64,000 nt of DNA, taken from positions 9,826,937 through 9,890,936 of the forward strand of contig CAMGYJ010000009.1 of NCBI GenBank assembly GCA_946122785.1, read 5' to 3'. The notes below the pieces were generated by a model. The model ran no database searches. It saw only the letters and a list, made by a program, of their open reading frames with translations, and was not told the DNA's origin. The position numbers were made by a program, and so were the translations under genes. Shown one piece after another: positions 12,554-22,895 of this stretch. The stretch's first letter is position 1, and each line of letters opens with the position of its first letter. Origin of the DNA: Linum tenue. Its lineage: Eukaryota > Streptophyta > Magnoliopsida > Malpighiales > Linaceae.

Positions 12554-14687
12554 TGTAGCACCCTACCCTATACGTTTTGCCTAATCATATTGTTCATACA
12601 ATTGCAGCGGAATTCATCTCGGGTGTTACATTAATTATCAAAATTTACCAAAATAAAATTTCGACATGAATTACTCGCGTAATGGGCTAACAGTTCTTCC
12701 ATCTAATCCTGCAAAATAATTCATCTAAATCCGTGCATTCATAGACAAACATATATACTCACAACCATATACATTGGCTTTTCATAGCCATAGTCGCAGT
12801 TTCATACTACACAACTGCATACTATACTTATACATGCTATAATCATCACAACTTACATAATTACACAATATACACATATCATCAACTTTCCACACCTGTG
12901 GATATTTCACACTACATCAGAAGCTAGTATGCACATGAAAAACGTTCTCAAACATTTTTACAAAAAGGTGTGGATCACTGGCCAAAATCCCGAGTAGTAG
13001 TCCAAGCACAGAATAGTTGAAGACCATACCTCATCTTGCCTTCAACTCTTGCTCAGCTCCCACCTATACACCTATCTACTGCTGCTGCTGATGATGATCT
13101 GCTTACACATGGCATAAGCATAGAAAATGGATAAAAGAGGATCAGCTCATAGCTGAGTGAGATAATCATAGCATCGTGAGTTCATAACATAGCATACCCC
13201 TACCATACATCTAGCAAATAAGCCCAAGCACTAGGATCAGACCTCAGGCATCCGACATCCCAATAGGAAAAAGACTCAACCACCTTGACTTATGCATATG
13301 CATCTTATCATGTTTTAATCATAGGCGCCTGGCTACTCCCATGCTAATTACTCTCCCGGGAAACATACCCCACATCCCGTCGGATGTAGTCATACATACC
13401 CCAACATCCCGTCGGATGTGGTCATACATACCCCACACCACTATGGGTGTAGTCATACCCCGACACCGCTCTGGGTGTGGTCATATCTCATAAGAATTCT
13501 TCAGTCACCACCACATGAGAGGTGTGACTATCATACATATCATAATAGAGTAATAGCATAGGGAGCCCTAATTACTATGTAGTTGACCGTGAGACCACAA
13601 CACTCATATTTGGTATCCTTATACATGATTCATATCTCATCTTGCTTAATCACAATTCATTACTTGCACATGTACTTGACCTGGCCACAATTGGCTCAAC
13701 ATAGGTAAATCAGGAGTCGTATAATTGCACTTCCTCGGGATAAACCCTCGTGCAAGTCATCCTCCTTAAACATCATAATATCACCAGGGAATATATATTT
13801 TCCCACATGTGCATCCAAATACAAAAATCATGAAAAGTCATACCCAATCACCTTCTCAAACCATCATAAAGCATATTAACAGTCAAGCCCACAATTTGTA
13901 ACATATACACAATCATCAGCATAATCAAAGTCCAAGTCGACTAGGGCAAGTCAATAATATCATACAACAATTCTTGGTTCATCATATAGCAGAAAAGTCC
14001 ATACACCCCTAATCATGCCATTCTAGTTCACCTAGGTCAATTCTAAGCATCAATATAATTATCGTGATACGACAAACCCGGTATGCAGTGCTAATCCCTC
14101 ACCAGTTCGGGTCTTTCAAACACCGGTTTAACCTTCCCGTACTAAAACGTCAATTTCAGGAACGAACCCCGAATTAAAATCCGAGACCGTCCTACTATCC
14201 CCTGCAGTATCCCCGTCAATATTAGTTCTAGGCTCCGAGTCGAATTCTCGATAAAAACACATCAAACCCTGGCCGGAGCTAAATTCAGCGATTTGGACCC
14301 CGGCCTAAATAATAGCCGAAATTCAGGGATTAGAACTAGAGGATTGATTACCTCGCTGCACGAAGCTCGTATATGAAATTTGGGCTCAATCCGGCTTCCG
14401 GATACTCCGAAACCCTAATTTGGCTTATTGGGAATTCAAGAAATTCCTGAACCAAAAACTCGTTTTAAAGCTCTAAATCGATAAATCACGATGTATAGAT
14501 GAATTAGGCATTACTTACGGGATTTTTGGGCTACTAGAGCTCAAGAATTTGAGCTCTGAAACTTTCCGTACTCACCTCCCCTGCGCGCCCTCTGCTCCAG
14601 TTCTCTCGGTCCAGGAAAAGAAAGAATGAAACGATGATGATGGAAAGAAAATGGACCGGGGAAGGGAATTAAATGGACCGGCCGATG

Positions 14688-14723
<36 letters not shown>

Positions 14724-14848
14724 ATACGTATATTTATCCGATTGATCGATAATCCGATTTTTGCCGAAATATTATCAAAACGCTCGATTTTAAATCGTTA
14801 AATTTTCTAGCGATCGAAATATAGATTTTGTCGGAACGGGATGTTACA
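12554..14848 (-). mobile_element. Solo LTR of a Ty3/gypsy element (2295 bp)
   Basis: Inserted inside array unit 4. On the minus strand it starts TGTAACATCCCG and ends GGTGCTACA, with TG...CA ends typical of Tekay/Del-type LTRs. Both sides carry ATTA, which fits a 4-bp (or eroded 5-bp) target duplication. No internal region, primer site or polypurine tract is present, so it is a solo LTR left by LTR-LTR recombination. It includes near-repeats of a 'catacccc-acatcccgtcgg' phrase around 13370-13480. Confidence 0.85.
14690..14721. repeat. (AT)n microsatellite
   Basis: About 15 uninterrupted AT dinucleotides inside the solo LTR, close to its minus-strand 5' end. Confidence 0.95.
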
Positions 14849-15047
14849 ATTATAATTAGAATTTGTGGGAATGAAGTTCCGTAAACTTCTTGATACTTTA
14901 GGAAAATAAAAAATACTCGTCCTTTACAAAAATGGATCATACGTGTCTTATCTACTTTTAAAACACAACTTTCATGCTAATTCATATTATTTTACTTGCA
15001 AATAGAACTTAGGTTACAACATGCAATTGACACAAATTGTATATAAT

Positions 15048-15368
15048 TTAGATATACATCGATCCAAATGCCCCCAACATTGCCGCATTCCAAATGGCAT
15101 AAAAATCATGTTCCCAAGTATGGATTTCAGGAACAATGCAGTCGACATTTATGTCATCTTTAGCCAAGGAATGGAAAGTACTTCCATATTTTAGTGCTTG
15201 GTCAAGCATGCTGCTCCTCTCGTCATATTCTTGGAATATTTTTACTGGAGGGTTTGTTAGTAATGGTGATAGCTTTCTGGATTGTATTTGATATGGAAGA
15301 TTCAGGATAACGAAAGTTGAGAAGAGTACACATGTGATAATGACAGATGATGAACTAGGAGAACCCAT
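15048..15368 (-). CDS. Putative small secreted protein, array copy 4 (106 aa)
   Basis: Open over its full length, with two replacements against copies 1-3 (QIQA to QIQS at the likely signal cleavage region and a Gly to Trp change near residue 93) plus two silent changes. Staying open while the flanking repeat has diverged is weak support for coding function, but the sample is too small to conclude. Confidence 0.5.
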   Translation of the reverse strand: MGSPSSSSVIITCVLFSTFVILNLPYQIQSRKLSPLLTNPPVKIFQEYDERSSMLDQALKYGSTFHSLAKDDINVDCIVPEIHTWEHDFYAIWNAAMLGAFGSMYI

Positions 15369-15392
15369 TTATCTGATTCTTTTGTATTTGCA

Positions 15393-15846
15393 GGATCAAA
15401 AGAGACTTGAAGGTCTAATGACGAGTTATAATTGTGTCTCTCAGTTACTAGTTTGGGAGATGTGAATCCACCATTATGTTGCTAATAAATTTATAGGGAT
15501 CATGTTAATTTGTCAAATAAAGATGATTAGTTACTCTAGTTTAATAGGCTGGTAATGATTTTGATGGTTAACTTCATTATGATTAATTTGTTCCATGGGT
15601 ATGAGCAGAAAATTTATATGAGATGCAATGAAAACATCTGTAAATTTTATGTTTTGTAGAACTGGAAAACTAATGAATGAGCATGAATTGTCTTTAACTA
15701 AAATTGAGATACAATGTTGGGATTTGATGCCATATCCCTGCAACCATAATTATTACAGAAACGCATAAATGTCCTTGCCATATTAAGAAGCTAAGTATGG
15801 TTGCAATTAAGATTTCAACAACTATGGAACATTTATCCATTATTGC
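15393..15846. repeat. Array unit 5, truncated
   Basis: Only the first ~454 bp of a unit, ending in mid-unit at TCCATTATTG and joined to Athila 3' sequence. It lacks the ORF. It shares diagnostic variants with the start of unit 1 (GAGCATGAATTG, CTAAGTATGG). Confidence 0.9.
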
Positions 15847-15885
15847 ACATGTGGGGACAAGCAAACGGTTAAGTGTGGGGGAATT
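15847..15885 (+). mobile_element. Short Athila 3' end fragment with polypurine tract
   Basis: About 35-40 bp (GGGGACAAGCAAACGGTTAA, then GTGTGGGGGAA) that match the sequence just before LTR A. It shows that LTR B was once a 3' LTR, or that a recombination joined the array to the last bases of an internal region. Confidence 0.8.
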
Positions 15886-17247
15886 TGATAAAGATGAAAT
15901 TGCATATGTTTGCACCCTTAGTTCTTTTCCGTTTGTGGCGCATAGTCGTGTATTTTTGGCCTATTTTACGCCGGGTTGTGCTACTTTGTCACATTTCAGG
16001 TCCCGGACGTCGAAGGAAAGGCTAAGCACGAGTTTCGAGGCATTCGGAAGTCATTCGGTCGAGCTGGAGCCAAAGCACGGGCGCGCCTAAATCAAAGCAC
16101 GGCCGTGTTCCTGGACCGTGCTTTAATGCCGAGGCTTCATCCACGTTTGTCCTACACCAGCTCAAAACACGGGCGGGATTGACCCAAAACACGGCCGTGT
16201 CCATCATCAAACACGCCCGTGTTTTCCCAAAGGAGCCGTCCGTGTTTTTAACACGTGGCAAGGCACGGGCGGGCTGGAGCAAAGCACGGCCGTGCCCTCA
16301 ACCGTGTTTTGCCCAGTGATGCCCTTTTAGGCAGATTTCATCCAAAAGAGAAGGGGATTCGAGTTTTAGAGAGACAGAGCGATTCCTAGAGAGAGAAAGT
16401 GACGAACAAGAGTTCCCAAGTGCCCTAGCTTGATCTTCATCACCATTGGAGCTTGGCTTGAGCTTGGAGGAGTGCCGATCAACGTCCAGGAGCAGAAATC
16501 CATCCTTCACAGTATGATTTCCGCATCTGAATCTGCTTTTGCTTCTTTCTCCATGGAGTAGTTCTCCCATTCATTTGGGTATGGGGAACCCTAGATTTGT
16601 ATGTTAGGTTTGATTGTATGAACCCAAGTACTGATTCTATTATTTGATTATATTCGATTGAGGTTTGAATGATTGAATGACTTGAATCCTGATCAAATTC
16701 CTGTTGTTTCTGCTTTAACCTAGAATGAGAATATATGCGTAGGTTGATAGAGCACCCTTGATTGAAGGTAGGGAATTGGTGACTTTAGTCGAGGAGCCAA
16801 TTCACTATTCTGTACCGAATTCACTTCGGTAGTGGAGGTTTTGTTCGTTAGGGCCTCAATTTGTTTACTCCGGTGGAGGTTAGTCGCCCGCTAGAGACTC
16901 AGATTGAGAGGGTCTAGAGACCTTTAGTCGCGACTTCAGGCTGTTTAAGAACCTTCCGCATTATAACTATCATAGAAATTGAACTTGGTAATTGCAATCC
17001 AGCTTAACTGCAGTCTAGGGGGAACCATATCCGGGTGACCTCTCTTGACTTGAAACAACCGTTTAACTTGCTTTGTGTTTTTGTTTGCTTGAATCTGCAC
17101 TAAAGTTTCACTGCTAGATAACAAGAATTCACCGAGTAGTCATCAAATCTAGGACCCGGGTTGACATTAAAACCCAAACCCGCTATACTACGCCTTAGGA
17201 AGTGGTTACACTTGGCCATTTTCTAGAGTGACAGTAGGAGTGAGTCA
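15886..17247 (+). repeat. Athila-type LTR, copy B
   Basis: 1362 bp, TGATAAAGATG to GTGAGTCA. Preceded by a polypurine tract and followed at once by a primer binding site and gag, so it has the context of a 3' LTR on its left and a 5' LTR on its right. It carries the same palindromic-word block as copy A. Confidence 0.9.
16070..16310 (+). repeat. Palindromic-word block CACGGNCGTG in LTR B
   Basis: Second copy of the block described for LTR A, with the same order of words and a few substitutions, for example GAGCCGTCCGTG for GAGCAGCCCGTG. Confidence 0.85.
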
Positions 17248-17253
17248 AGTTTT

Positions 17254-17271
17254 TGGCGCCGTTGCCGGGGA
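17254..17271 (+). promoter_or_regulatory. Primer binding site, tRNA-Asp
   Basis: TGGCGCCGTTGCCGGGGA, complementary to the 3' end of plant tRNA-Asp, six bases after the LTR end. This primer is typical of Athila-type elements. Confidence 0.93.
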
Positions 17272-17395
17272 CAGCTAGGTTGTTGAAGAAAAGTGATTTC
17301 TGTTACTTTAGCATTTTCATTTTCGCATTGGTTGCTTGTTCTTTCCCACTTGTGCCTTCACGGGTTTGCATTGCTTGAGTGTGTGCAGATAGTGC

Positions 17396-18637
17396 ATGAC
17401 CCATAGCCAGTCAGGAGGTTTACTGTCGTTGGATCCAGAGCTTGAACGCACTTGCCGCCAACTTAGGAGACAACAGCGAGCTAGACTGGCTACGGAAGAG
17501 CGCATAGACGGCCACTTGAACAGCGATTCTGAGGAAGAGTACGAGATGGAAGGCGAAGACAACCCACACCCGGGGAATGCTCGTCAGGCTCCCCCGGTGA
17601 ATCAGCATCCACCACCACCGCCGGGTCCCACCTTGGAGTACTATTATACTCCACGGATTGCTGACATCCGCCCGGTCATCCTCTATCCGCCCATTCCAGC
17701 GAACAACTTCGAGATCAAGCCATGCTGGATTCAACTCATTACATCATCTATCCAGTTCCATGGCTTGAAGGATGAGGAGGCAAGGGTGCATCTTTCCCGT
17801 TTTCTGCAGCTGACGAACGGGTTCAAGCTAAACGGTGTTCCTGATGACGCAATCCGCCTTCACCTCTTCCCCCATTCTCTGGCGGGGAATGCTAAGAGGT
17901 GGTTGGAGACCCAGCCCCCGCTGTCCATCACCTCTTGGGATGATCTGGCTGATAAGTTCGTGCATAGGTACTATCCGGCATCGAAAACTACAGAGATCCA
18001 TCGGGAGATCACTCACTTCCGCCAAGAGCCGGACGAGTCACTTTGTGATGCCTGGGAGCGGTACATGGGGTATTTCTGGCAGTGTCCCCATCATGGCTTC
18101 AGCGATGCATTCACAGTGGGGAACTTCTACAGTGCTCTCTCTCCGGACAGCCAGAGGGTGATTGAGTCTCTATGCCCAGGAGGGGATATTCTTACTAAGA
18201 CTCCAGCCGAACTGAACCAGATGATCAATACCTTGGCTGCCAGAGATCATTCCTGGGGGCAGAGCAGCAGAGGCAGAAATTCCCGGGACCGTGGTGTGCA
18301 CGCCATGGAGGCTAGATTCGGGCTTGAGCAGCAGGTAGCCGAGTTAGTGCAGACATTGAAGCAGCCCAACAGTCTCATTCCGGGCAGAGGTGTGGCTACA
18401 CCTCCAGTAGCTCAATGTCAGTGGTGTGAGAGCTCAAATCACCTAGTGGAAGATTGCCAGGCTATGAGGGAGTCTACTACTCCCCAAGAGCAGGTAGACT
18501 TCATCGCCAATGCTCGGCGCTTTGACCCCTACAGCAATACATACAATGAGGGGTGGCGCCAGCATCCCAACTTCGCTTGGAATAGCAACACCACTAAGCC
18601 ACCTGGTTTCCCAGCACCAGCAGGTCGTTTTCAGTAG
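17396..18637 (+). CDS. gag: Athila-type Gag, prematurely stopped (413 aa)
   Basis: Capsid protein of an Athila-type Ty3/gypsy retrotransposon. The N-terminus has the SLDPELERTCRQLRRQQR motif of this lineage. The retrotransposon gag domain spans about residues 130-290 (GNAKRWLETQPP, WDDLADKFVHRYYP, RQEPDESLCDAWERY). A CX2CX4HX4C zinc knuckle (CQWCESSNHLVEDC) follows near residue 340. The start is the first ATG about 125 bp after the primer site. The frame closes at a TAG in a glutamine-rich run where CAG is expected, and similar reading continues beyond it, so the true protein was longer. No protease, RT or integrase follows. Confidence 0.85.
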   Translation: MTHSQSGGLLSLDPELERTCRQLRRQQRARLATEERIDGHLNSDSEEEYEMEGEDNPHPGNARQAPPVNQHPPPPPGPTLEYYYTPRIADIRPVILYPPIPANNFEIKPCWIQLITSSIQFHGLKDEEARVHLSRFLQLTNGFKLNGVPDDAIRLHLFPHSLAGNAKRWLETQPPLSITSWDDLADKFVHRYYPASKTTEIHREITHFRQEPDESLCDAWERYMGYFWQCPHHGFSDAFTVGNFYSALSPDSQRVIESLCPGGDILTKTPAELNQMINTLAARDHSWGQSSRGRNSRDRGVHAMEARFGLEQQVAELVQTLKQPNSLIPGRGVATPPVAQCQWCESSNHLVEDCQAMRESTTPQEQVDFIANARRFDPYSNTYNEGWRQHPNFAWNSNTTKPPGFPAPAGRFQ

Positions 18638-18955
18638 AGGCAGCCTTACCAGCCTCGACAGGTGCCAGCCCCACAGCAGTAGCCCTACCAGTCTAGGCAG
18701 GGGCAACCATTCCAGCAGCCCCAGCGTCAGTTTTCTGAGCCAGCAGCAGCTCCGGCTCCAGATAATCAGATGACGGAGCTGAAAACATCCTAGCGACATT
18801 CATGACTTCCACCCAGGCAGCTGTCACGAGGCTGGACCAGAGCGTAGCCTCACTGGAGGCAGGTTAGAGGAACCAAGGTGCCATTTTTCAAGATTTGAAG
18901 AACCAGTTGGGAAGCATGGCTCGCCAAAACACTACAAGCGCACCAGTTTGGAATC
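18638..18955 (+). pseudogene. Decayed continuation of Athila gag
   Basis: The Gag frame continues as RQPYQPRQVPAPQQ, a second TAG near 18680, more Q/P-rich text, then a frameshift near 18785 and a coiled-coil-like TRLDQSVASLEAG segment with another stop. This corresponds to the post-knuckle part of Athila Gag. It ends at a junction with an inverted LTR remnant. Confidence 0.7.
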
Positions 18956-18959
18956 TCTT

Positions 18960-19829
18960 AAGCTGACCAAGCCCTCTCAGTCTAACTACCCGGCAGACGA
19001 CTAGTCTTCACCGGGATAGAAAGCTGAAGCAATAAGCACAGAACTCCACTACTGGAATTGAATTCCAGTACAAAGCAGTAAACTGGCTAACTCTCGTATA
19101 GCCAATCTCCTACTATCGAATGAAGAAGCTCTAACAACCTAATCAGATTCTATCTATCTCAGGTTGCAGCAGAAATTGAGAAAAGCTGATCAGACTCAAA
19201 TCAATTCAATAAACATGCATCATTCGATTAAAATCAAACAGTAATATCATCCCAAGTCATTACAATCAAATCCCTAACACAAGGAACTAGGGTTCTTCAT
19301 ACCCAAGTGAGAGAGAGGTTCTACTCCATAGAGAGAGAAAGGAAAACAGAAATCAGAGTAGTCATACTCATAAAGATGAGGAAAATCTGCTCTGGGATGT
19401 CAATCTTCACTCCTAGGGACACAATCTGGGCTTCAATGATGAGAAATCCACTCCAAAATAGCTCCTAGGGTTTGTTCTTTGCTCTTTCTCTCTCTAAAAC
19501 TCTGTTTTTGCTCCAGAAAATCGAATACCTCTTCCTTGGCTCGAATCTGCCTCCAAAAACCCGACTCTGGGCAAATTACGGGCAAAATTACCGCCGTAAT
19601 CACGTCCTGCCCGTAATTCGCACCAAAACGCACGTTTCACTTAAGCTGCAGGAGGAGGAGATACGCCCGTAATTTCCCAATTACCGCCAGTAATTTGGGA
19701 ATTACGGTCGTAATTCTTGGAGGTCCTGCCCGTAATTTTAGCACCGAGGGGAAATTCTGGGGAAAAGGCTCGTCAATTAATTTACGGGCATGCCCTGGCC
19801 AATTACGGTCGTAATTTGGCAGGGGCTGC
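18960..19829 (-). mobile_element. Inverted, truncated LTR of a related Athila family
   Basis: Read on the minus strand, this aligns with the middle of LTR A: an ATGGAGTAG segment, then GGGTATGAAGAACCCTAG, then a TTCCAGTAGTGGAGTT stretch matching TTCGGTAGTGGAGGTT in LTR A. Both ends are missing: the LTR start is cut at 19829 by the next element and the LTR end at the gag junction. Sequence similarity is moderate, so it is a sister family. Confidence 0.7.
19560..19829 (-). repeat. Palindromic-word block TTACGGNCGTAA in inverted LTR remnant
   Basis: Repeated words ATTACGGTCGTAATT, ATTACGGGC, ACCGCCGTAAT and CGCCCGTAATTT fill this part. It lies where LTRs A and B have their CACGGNCGTG block. The core ACGGNCGT is common to both, but the flanking arms differ. 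Confidence 0.85.
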
Positions 19830-21244
19830 TGATAGGGCAAAAGCGTATGCCTTAATCCTATCTCGTAGTAAACCGGAAAGTCCGGGTATCGTCTCTCAGG
19901 GACTGGTACAACCTTAAGATTTACCGATTTAATAGAGCAAACTATAGGTGAAAATGGTTTAATGATATTATTAAGTACTAGCAAAATCAACTAAACAAGC
20001 AAATTAAAGTGTCGGGTTTAAATCAATGGGAGAAAGCTCTGGGAGAAACACCGGAATTCACTACCTATCCTATCCAGATTAATTCACACATTCCAATCAA
20101 TTTAATCCATATCTCTACAGCCAGGATATCACTACTGTGTTAGCTATCCCTGTCGGGAATTACTACGTACTAAATAATCAATTCAAATCCTACTGTCGTA
20201 GCTCAATGAATTAATCACTTAGCCTTAAGACCGATATCCCAATTAAGACCGCATAGCACCTTATTTAATCCACTGTCGCTTCGATAAGTTACTATGTCAC
20301 ATGAAATAGGTTCAGTTATTAGGGTTTCACTGTCGCTAATAACCTAATTAACTACAATTCATTGTATTGGTGGCCAGTCAACACAAAGCATTAAGCAATT
20401 CCATGCAATAGAGAATGGAAGAAAAGAATCATGAATCAATCCATCAAATCAAGAAATAGCTACATCCTATGGTGTTTCCCCCAGAAATCGGGGTTTAGTT
20501 CATGACGAAAATAAAACACACAATCATGTTCTTGTTCATCATAATGCTAGTAACGAAAATGAGAAAAAATACTGATACGAATAGAAGCACAAAATCTGAT
20601 TCTCTCTTCCGATTCACGGTACTAGTGATATGCTCCAGTCGCTGCGCTCTCGTCGTTCGCTGCAGCTGTTCCGCTTCTTCTCCCCCAAAGAATTCCGTGC
20701 GCCGCTGCCTCTCCGTCCTTTTCCCCTTATTTCGTCCCAAACCCCCAATTAATTGCCGGTCTCCCAATTCCAATTTTTCCGAACGGTGCGTTCCACTCAT
20801 CCTTGTCCTTCCCAGAAGAGGACAAACAACTTGGTCCATTTTATTCATGAAACAATGCCCCTTTTTCAATTCCAAAAGCAATTCCGTCCAAGTCTCCTTC
20901 ATAAGAGGACAGAACTTGGGCCAATTAATTCCAAGAATTGTCACTGAAATTGGTCCAAGTAATTCCCCTCACCAAAGCTTCCGTCCCGGTCCAAGTCATT
21001 TGAAGAATAACCCAAACTGGTTTGGTTTTGGGTTGGGCCTTGGAGTGCTTTTCTACCATTGAGCATTTGCATTCATTTTTCATTGCTTTCCACCTATAAC
21101 GTATCAAAATTCTAACACATGGTGGTAATGGTCTTATAGCCATTCCAGGGTTAGTTGGCTCTAAAACAAGCATTATATGTCTCAAACATATCATAAAATA
21201 ATCACATTAAGAACACAAAATCAATATGTTTTCGACAATTATCA
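19830..21244 (-). repeat. 3' LTR of the minus-strand Athila-like element
   Basis: On the minus strand it starts TGATAATTGTCGAAAACATA after a GAGTGTGGGGTTG polypurine tract and ends TTTTGCCCTATCA. 1415 bp. Similar to the 5' LTR over its terminal 600-700 bp, but the 20540-21060 part barely aligns. Confidence 0.85.
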
Positions 21245-22895
21245 CAACCCCACACTCAATACTTGCTTGTCTCTAAGCAACGACTCAGACAAGAGAACCA
21301 TAATTGGAGAAAAAACCAGACAGATCAGGGTGACACAACCTAGCTCAAAACACAAGACCCACGACACACAAAACATAACATCAACACCAGAAATTTACCC
21401 TTGTACTCTTGTGATAATCAGTAGTTTCTTTCTCAACGGATGAGCTGTGTTTTAATGACCATACCTTTCACCCCACACTCAAGGTCTTTGCAACCATTAC
21501 CAATGACTGACTCAAATCCATCCAAAAACTCAAATAGCAACACTCAAATTCGATCGTCAGTAGTGGGTGGTTAACAACTTATGATGCAACAGTTATTAGG
21601 AGAATCTAACCACATCAGTGAGGTGCATATCTCGTGAGGACAGTCTCGCTTACTCACACCAATCATAAGCAATTAATTAAGCATGAGTCTCAAAAACTAA
21701 TGGGGGAAGCCTTTCGCAAACATGATTTTACTTTAAGCACATCACTACCTTTTATGACAAGGAGAGGCTTTCTCTCTTTCTGCTTTTGCTTGCCGAGTGG
21801 TCGTATTTAGTACAAGTGGGTTTTTGTTTCTTACTACCGGTGACCGAGCAAGAGCAATTTCCGCTTCTTAGCACTCGCATAAGGGCTTCTTTTAACTCCT
21901 TTTCCTCGGTCCGTGTGGAGGGTCATTGCATCCTCAAATGACACTTCACTAAACTGGGGATCGTACTTGATAAGCAACATCGTACGGTCGCGAACCGATT
22001 CTCAATTGAATCTTTCCTCATCCCCATGTGCAATGAGTGATTGCCTCACACGATTTTGGCATTTTTACCCACACTTTAATTATTATGGCAACTTTCTTAT
22101 ATTTTACTTGTCAGGTAGTGTTTTCTCATTTATAAAGATACAGTTCACCCCATCATAAAACAATCAAAACAGAGAAACTCGTTGCCAAATCAAAAGCTCA
22201 CAATTGATGCAAGTAAGCACGGTATCCAAACATGTCGAATGGTCAATGTTCTCCACCTAACTACTTCACCAAAAGTCATTACACTATCCTCACAAAAGAG
22301 ACTGTTGCTAAAAGAGTTGCTCATTCCAAGCATATCAAGTCAGTCAAAACATTTAAGCTCATTGTGAAGAACCATGCAATTCAACACTAGTGGGGTGATT
22401 TCGATGATTTCATTCAAGCACAAACTCATTTTCAAAGCATCACGGTCATTTACATCATGTTACCACAAGAGTACAAGGTTTTGTTTTTAATTTTTCTCAT
22501 TTTAGGTGTTTTTTAGCCATTAGCTTTGCACAGGCAGCTTCCTTTTTACACAGGCAAACTGCATGCAGTTTGGCTGTGCTCAACCTAATGGCAAATTTTA
22601 TTTTTTTTTTTGGTTTTTTTTACCACATGCAATGGGGACAAACAAACACTAAGACTCACCTTAATGGCAATTTTTTTTATTATTTTTTATTTTTTACATG
22701 CAATAGGGACAAACAAACACTAAGACTCACCACCCCACACTCAGGATGGAACATTGTCCCTAATGTTCAACTCCTAATCTAAACATGCACGGGTTTGACA
22801 CAACTAAAAAGAAAAATAAAGAAAAGAAAACTTACCTTGGGTTGCCTCCCAAGAAGCGCTTGTTTAACGTGTTCAGCCTGACGTTCATGAAGCTT
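21245..22895 (-). mobile_element. Non-coding 3' internal region of the Athila-like element
   Basis: No reading frame here looks coding. Near 22845-22875 the minus strand reads GCGCTTCTTGGGAGGCAACC, a phrase seen downstream of Athila coding regions. CCCCACACTCA (a polypurine tract on the minus strand) occurs at about 21246, 21471 and 22733; only the first abuts the LTR. T-rich runs lie near 22600 and 22680. Confidence 0.7.
22549..22581. repeat. Inverted repeat ACACAGGCAAACTGCA / TGCAGTTTGGCTGTGC
   Basis: A near-perfect 16-bp-arm palindrome in the 3' region. A variant of it lies inside the gag ORF at 24024-24059, and a further half-copy (GCACAGGCAGCTTCC) is at about 22527. Confidence 0.85.

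Larger units (their letters stand above)
10426..15392. repeat. Array unit 4, split by a solo LTR
   Basis: The unit runs 10426-12553 and resumes at 14849, with a 2.3-kb LTR between. Without the insert it is about 2668 bp. The part after the insert has more substitutions than units 1-3, including two amino-acid changes in its ORF. Confidence 0.9.
2405..15846. repeat. Tandem array of ~2.67-kb units (4 full, 1 partial)
   Basis: The unit marker GGATCAAAAGAGACTT occurs at 2421, 5086, 7753, 10426 and 15393. The spacings are 2665, 2667, 2673 and 4967 bp; the last becomes 2668 once the 2295-bp solo LTR and its 4-bp duplication are removed. The array starts abruptly about 13 bp after LTR A and stops abruptly about 40 bp before LTR B. 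Each full unit has one minus-strand 106-codon ORF; the rest is AT-rich with no convincing coding sequence. Confidence 0.95.

Noticed and set aside
13370..13480. Short spaced repeats in the solo LTR as a possible CRISPR-like array
   Set aside because: Plant LTR context, irregular spacing and variable repeats. No CRISPR feature is present in the window.
2559..15915. Other recurring 60-90 codon frames in the array units
   Set aside because: They break or change length between units, overlap each other on both strands and have AT-biased low-complexity content.
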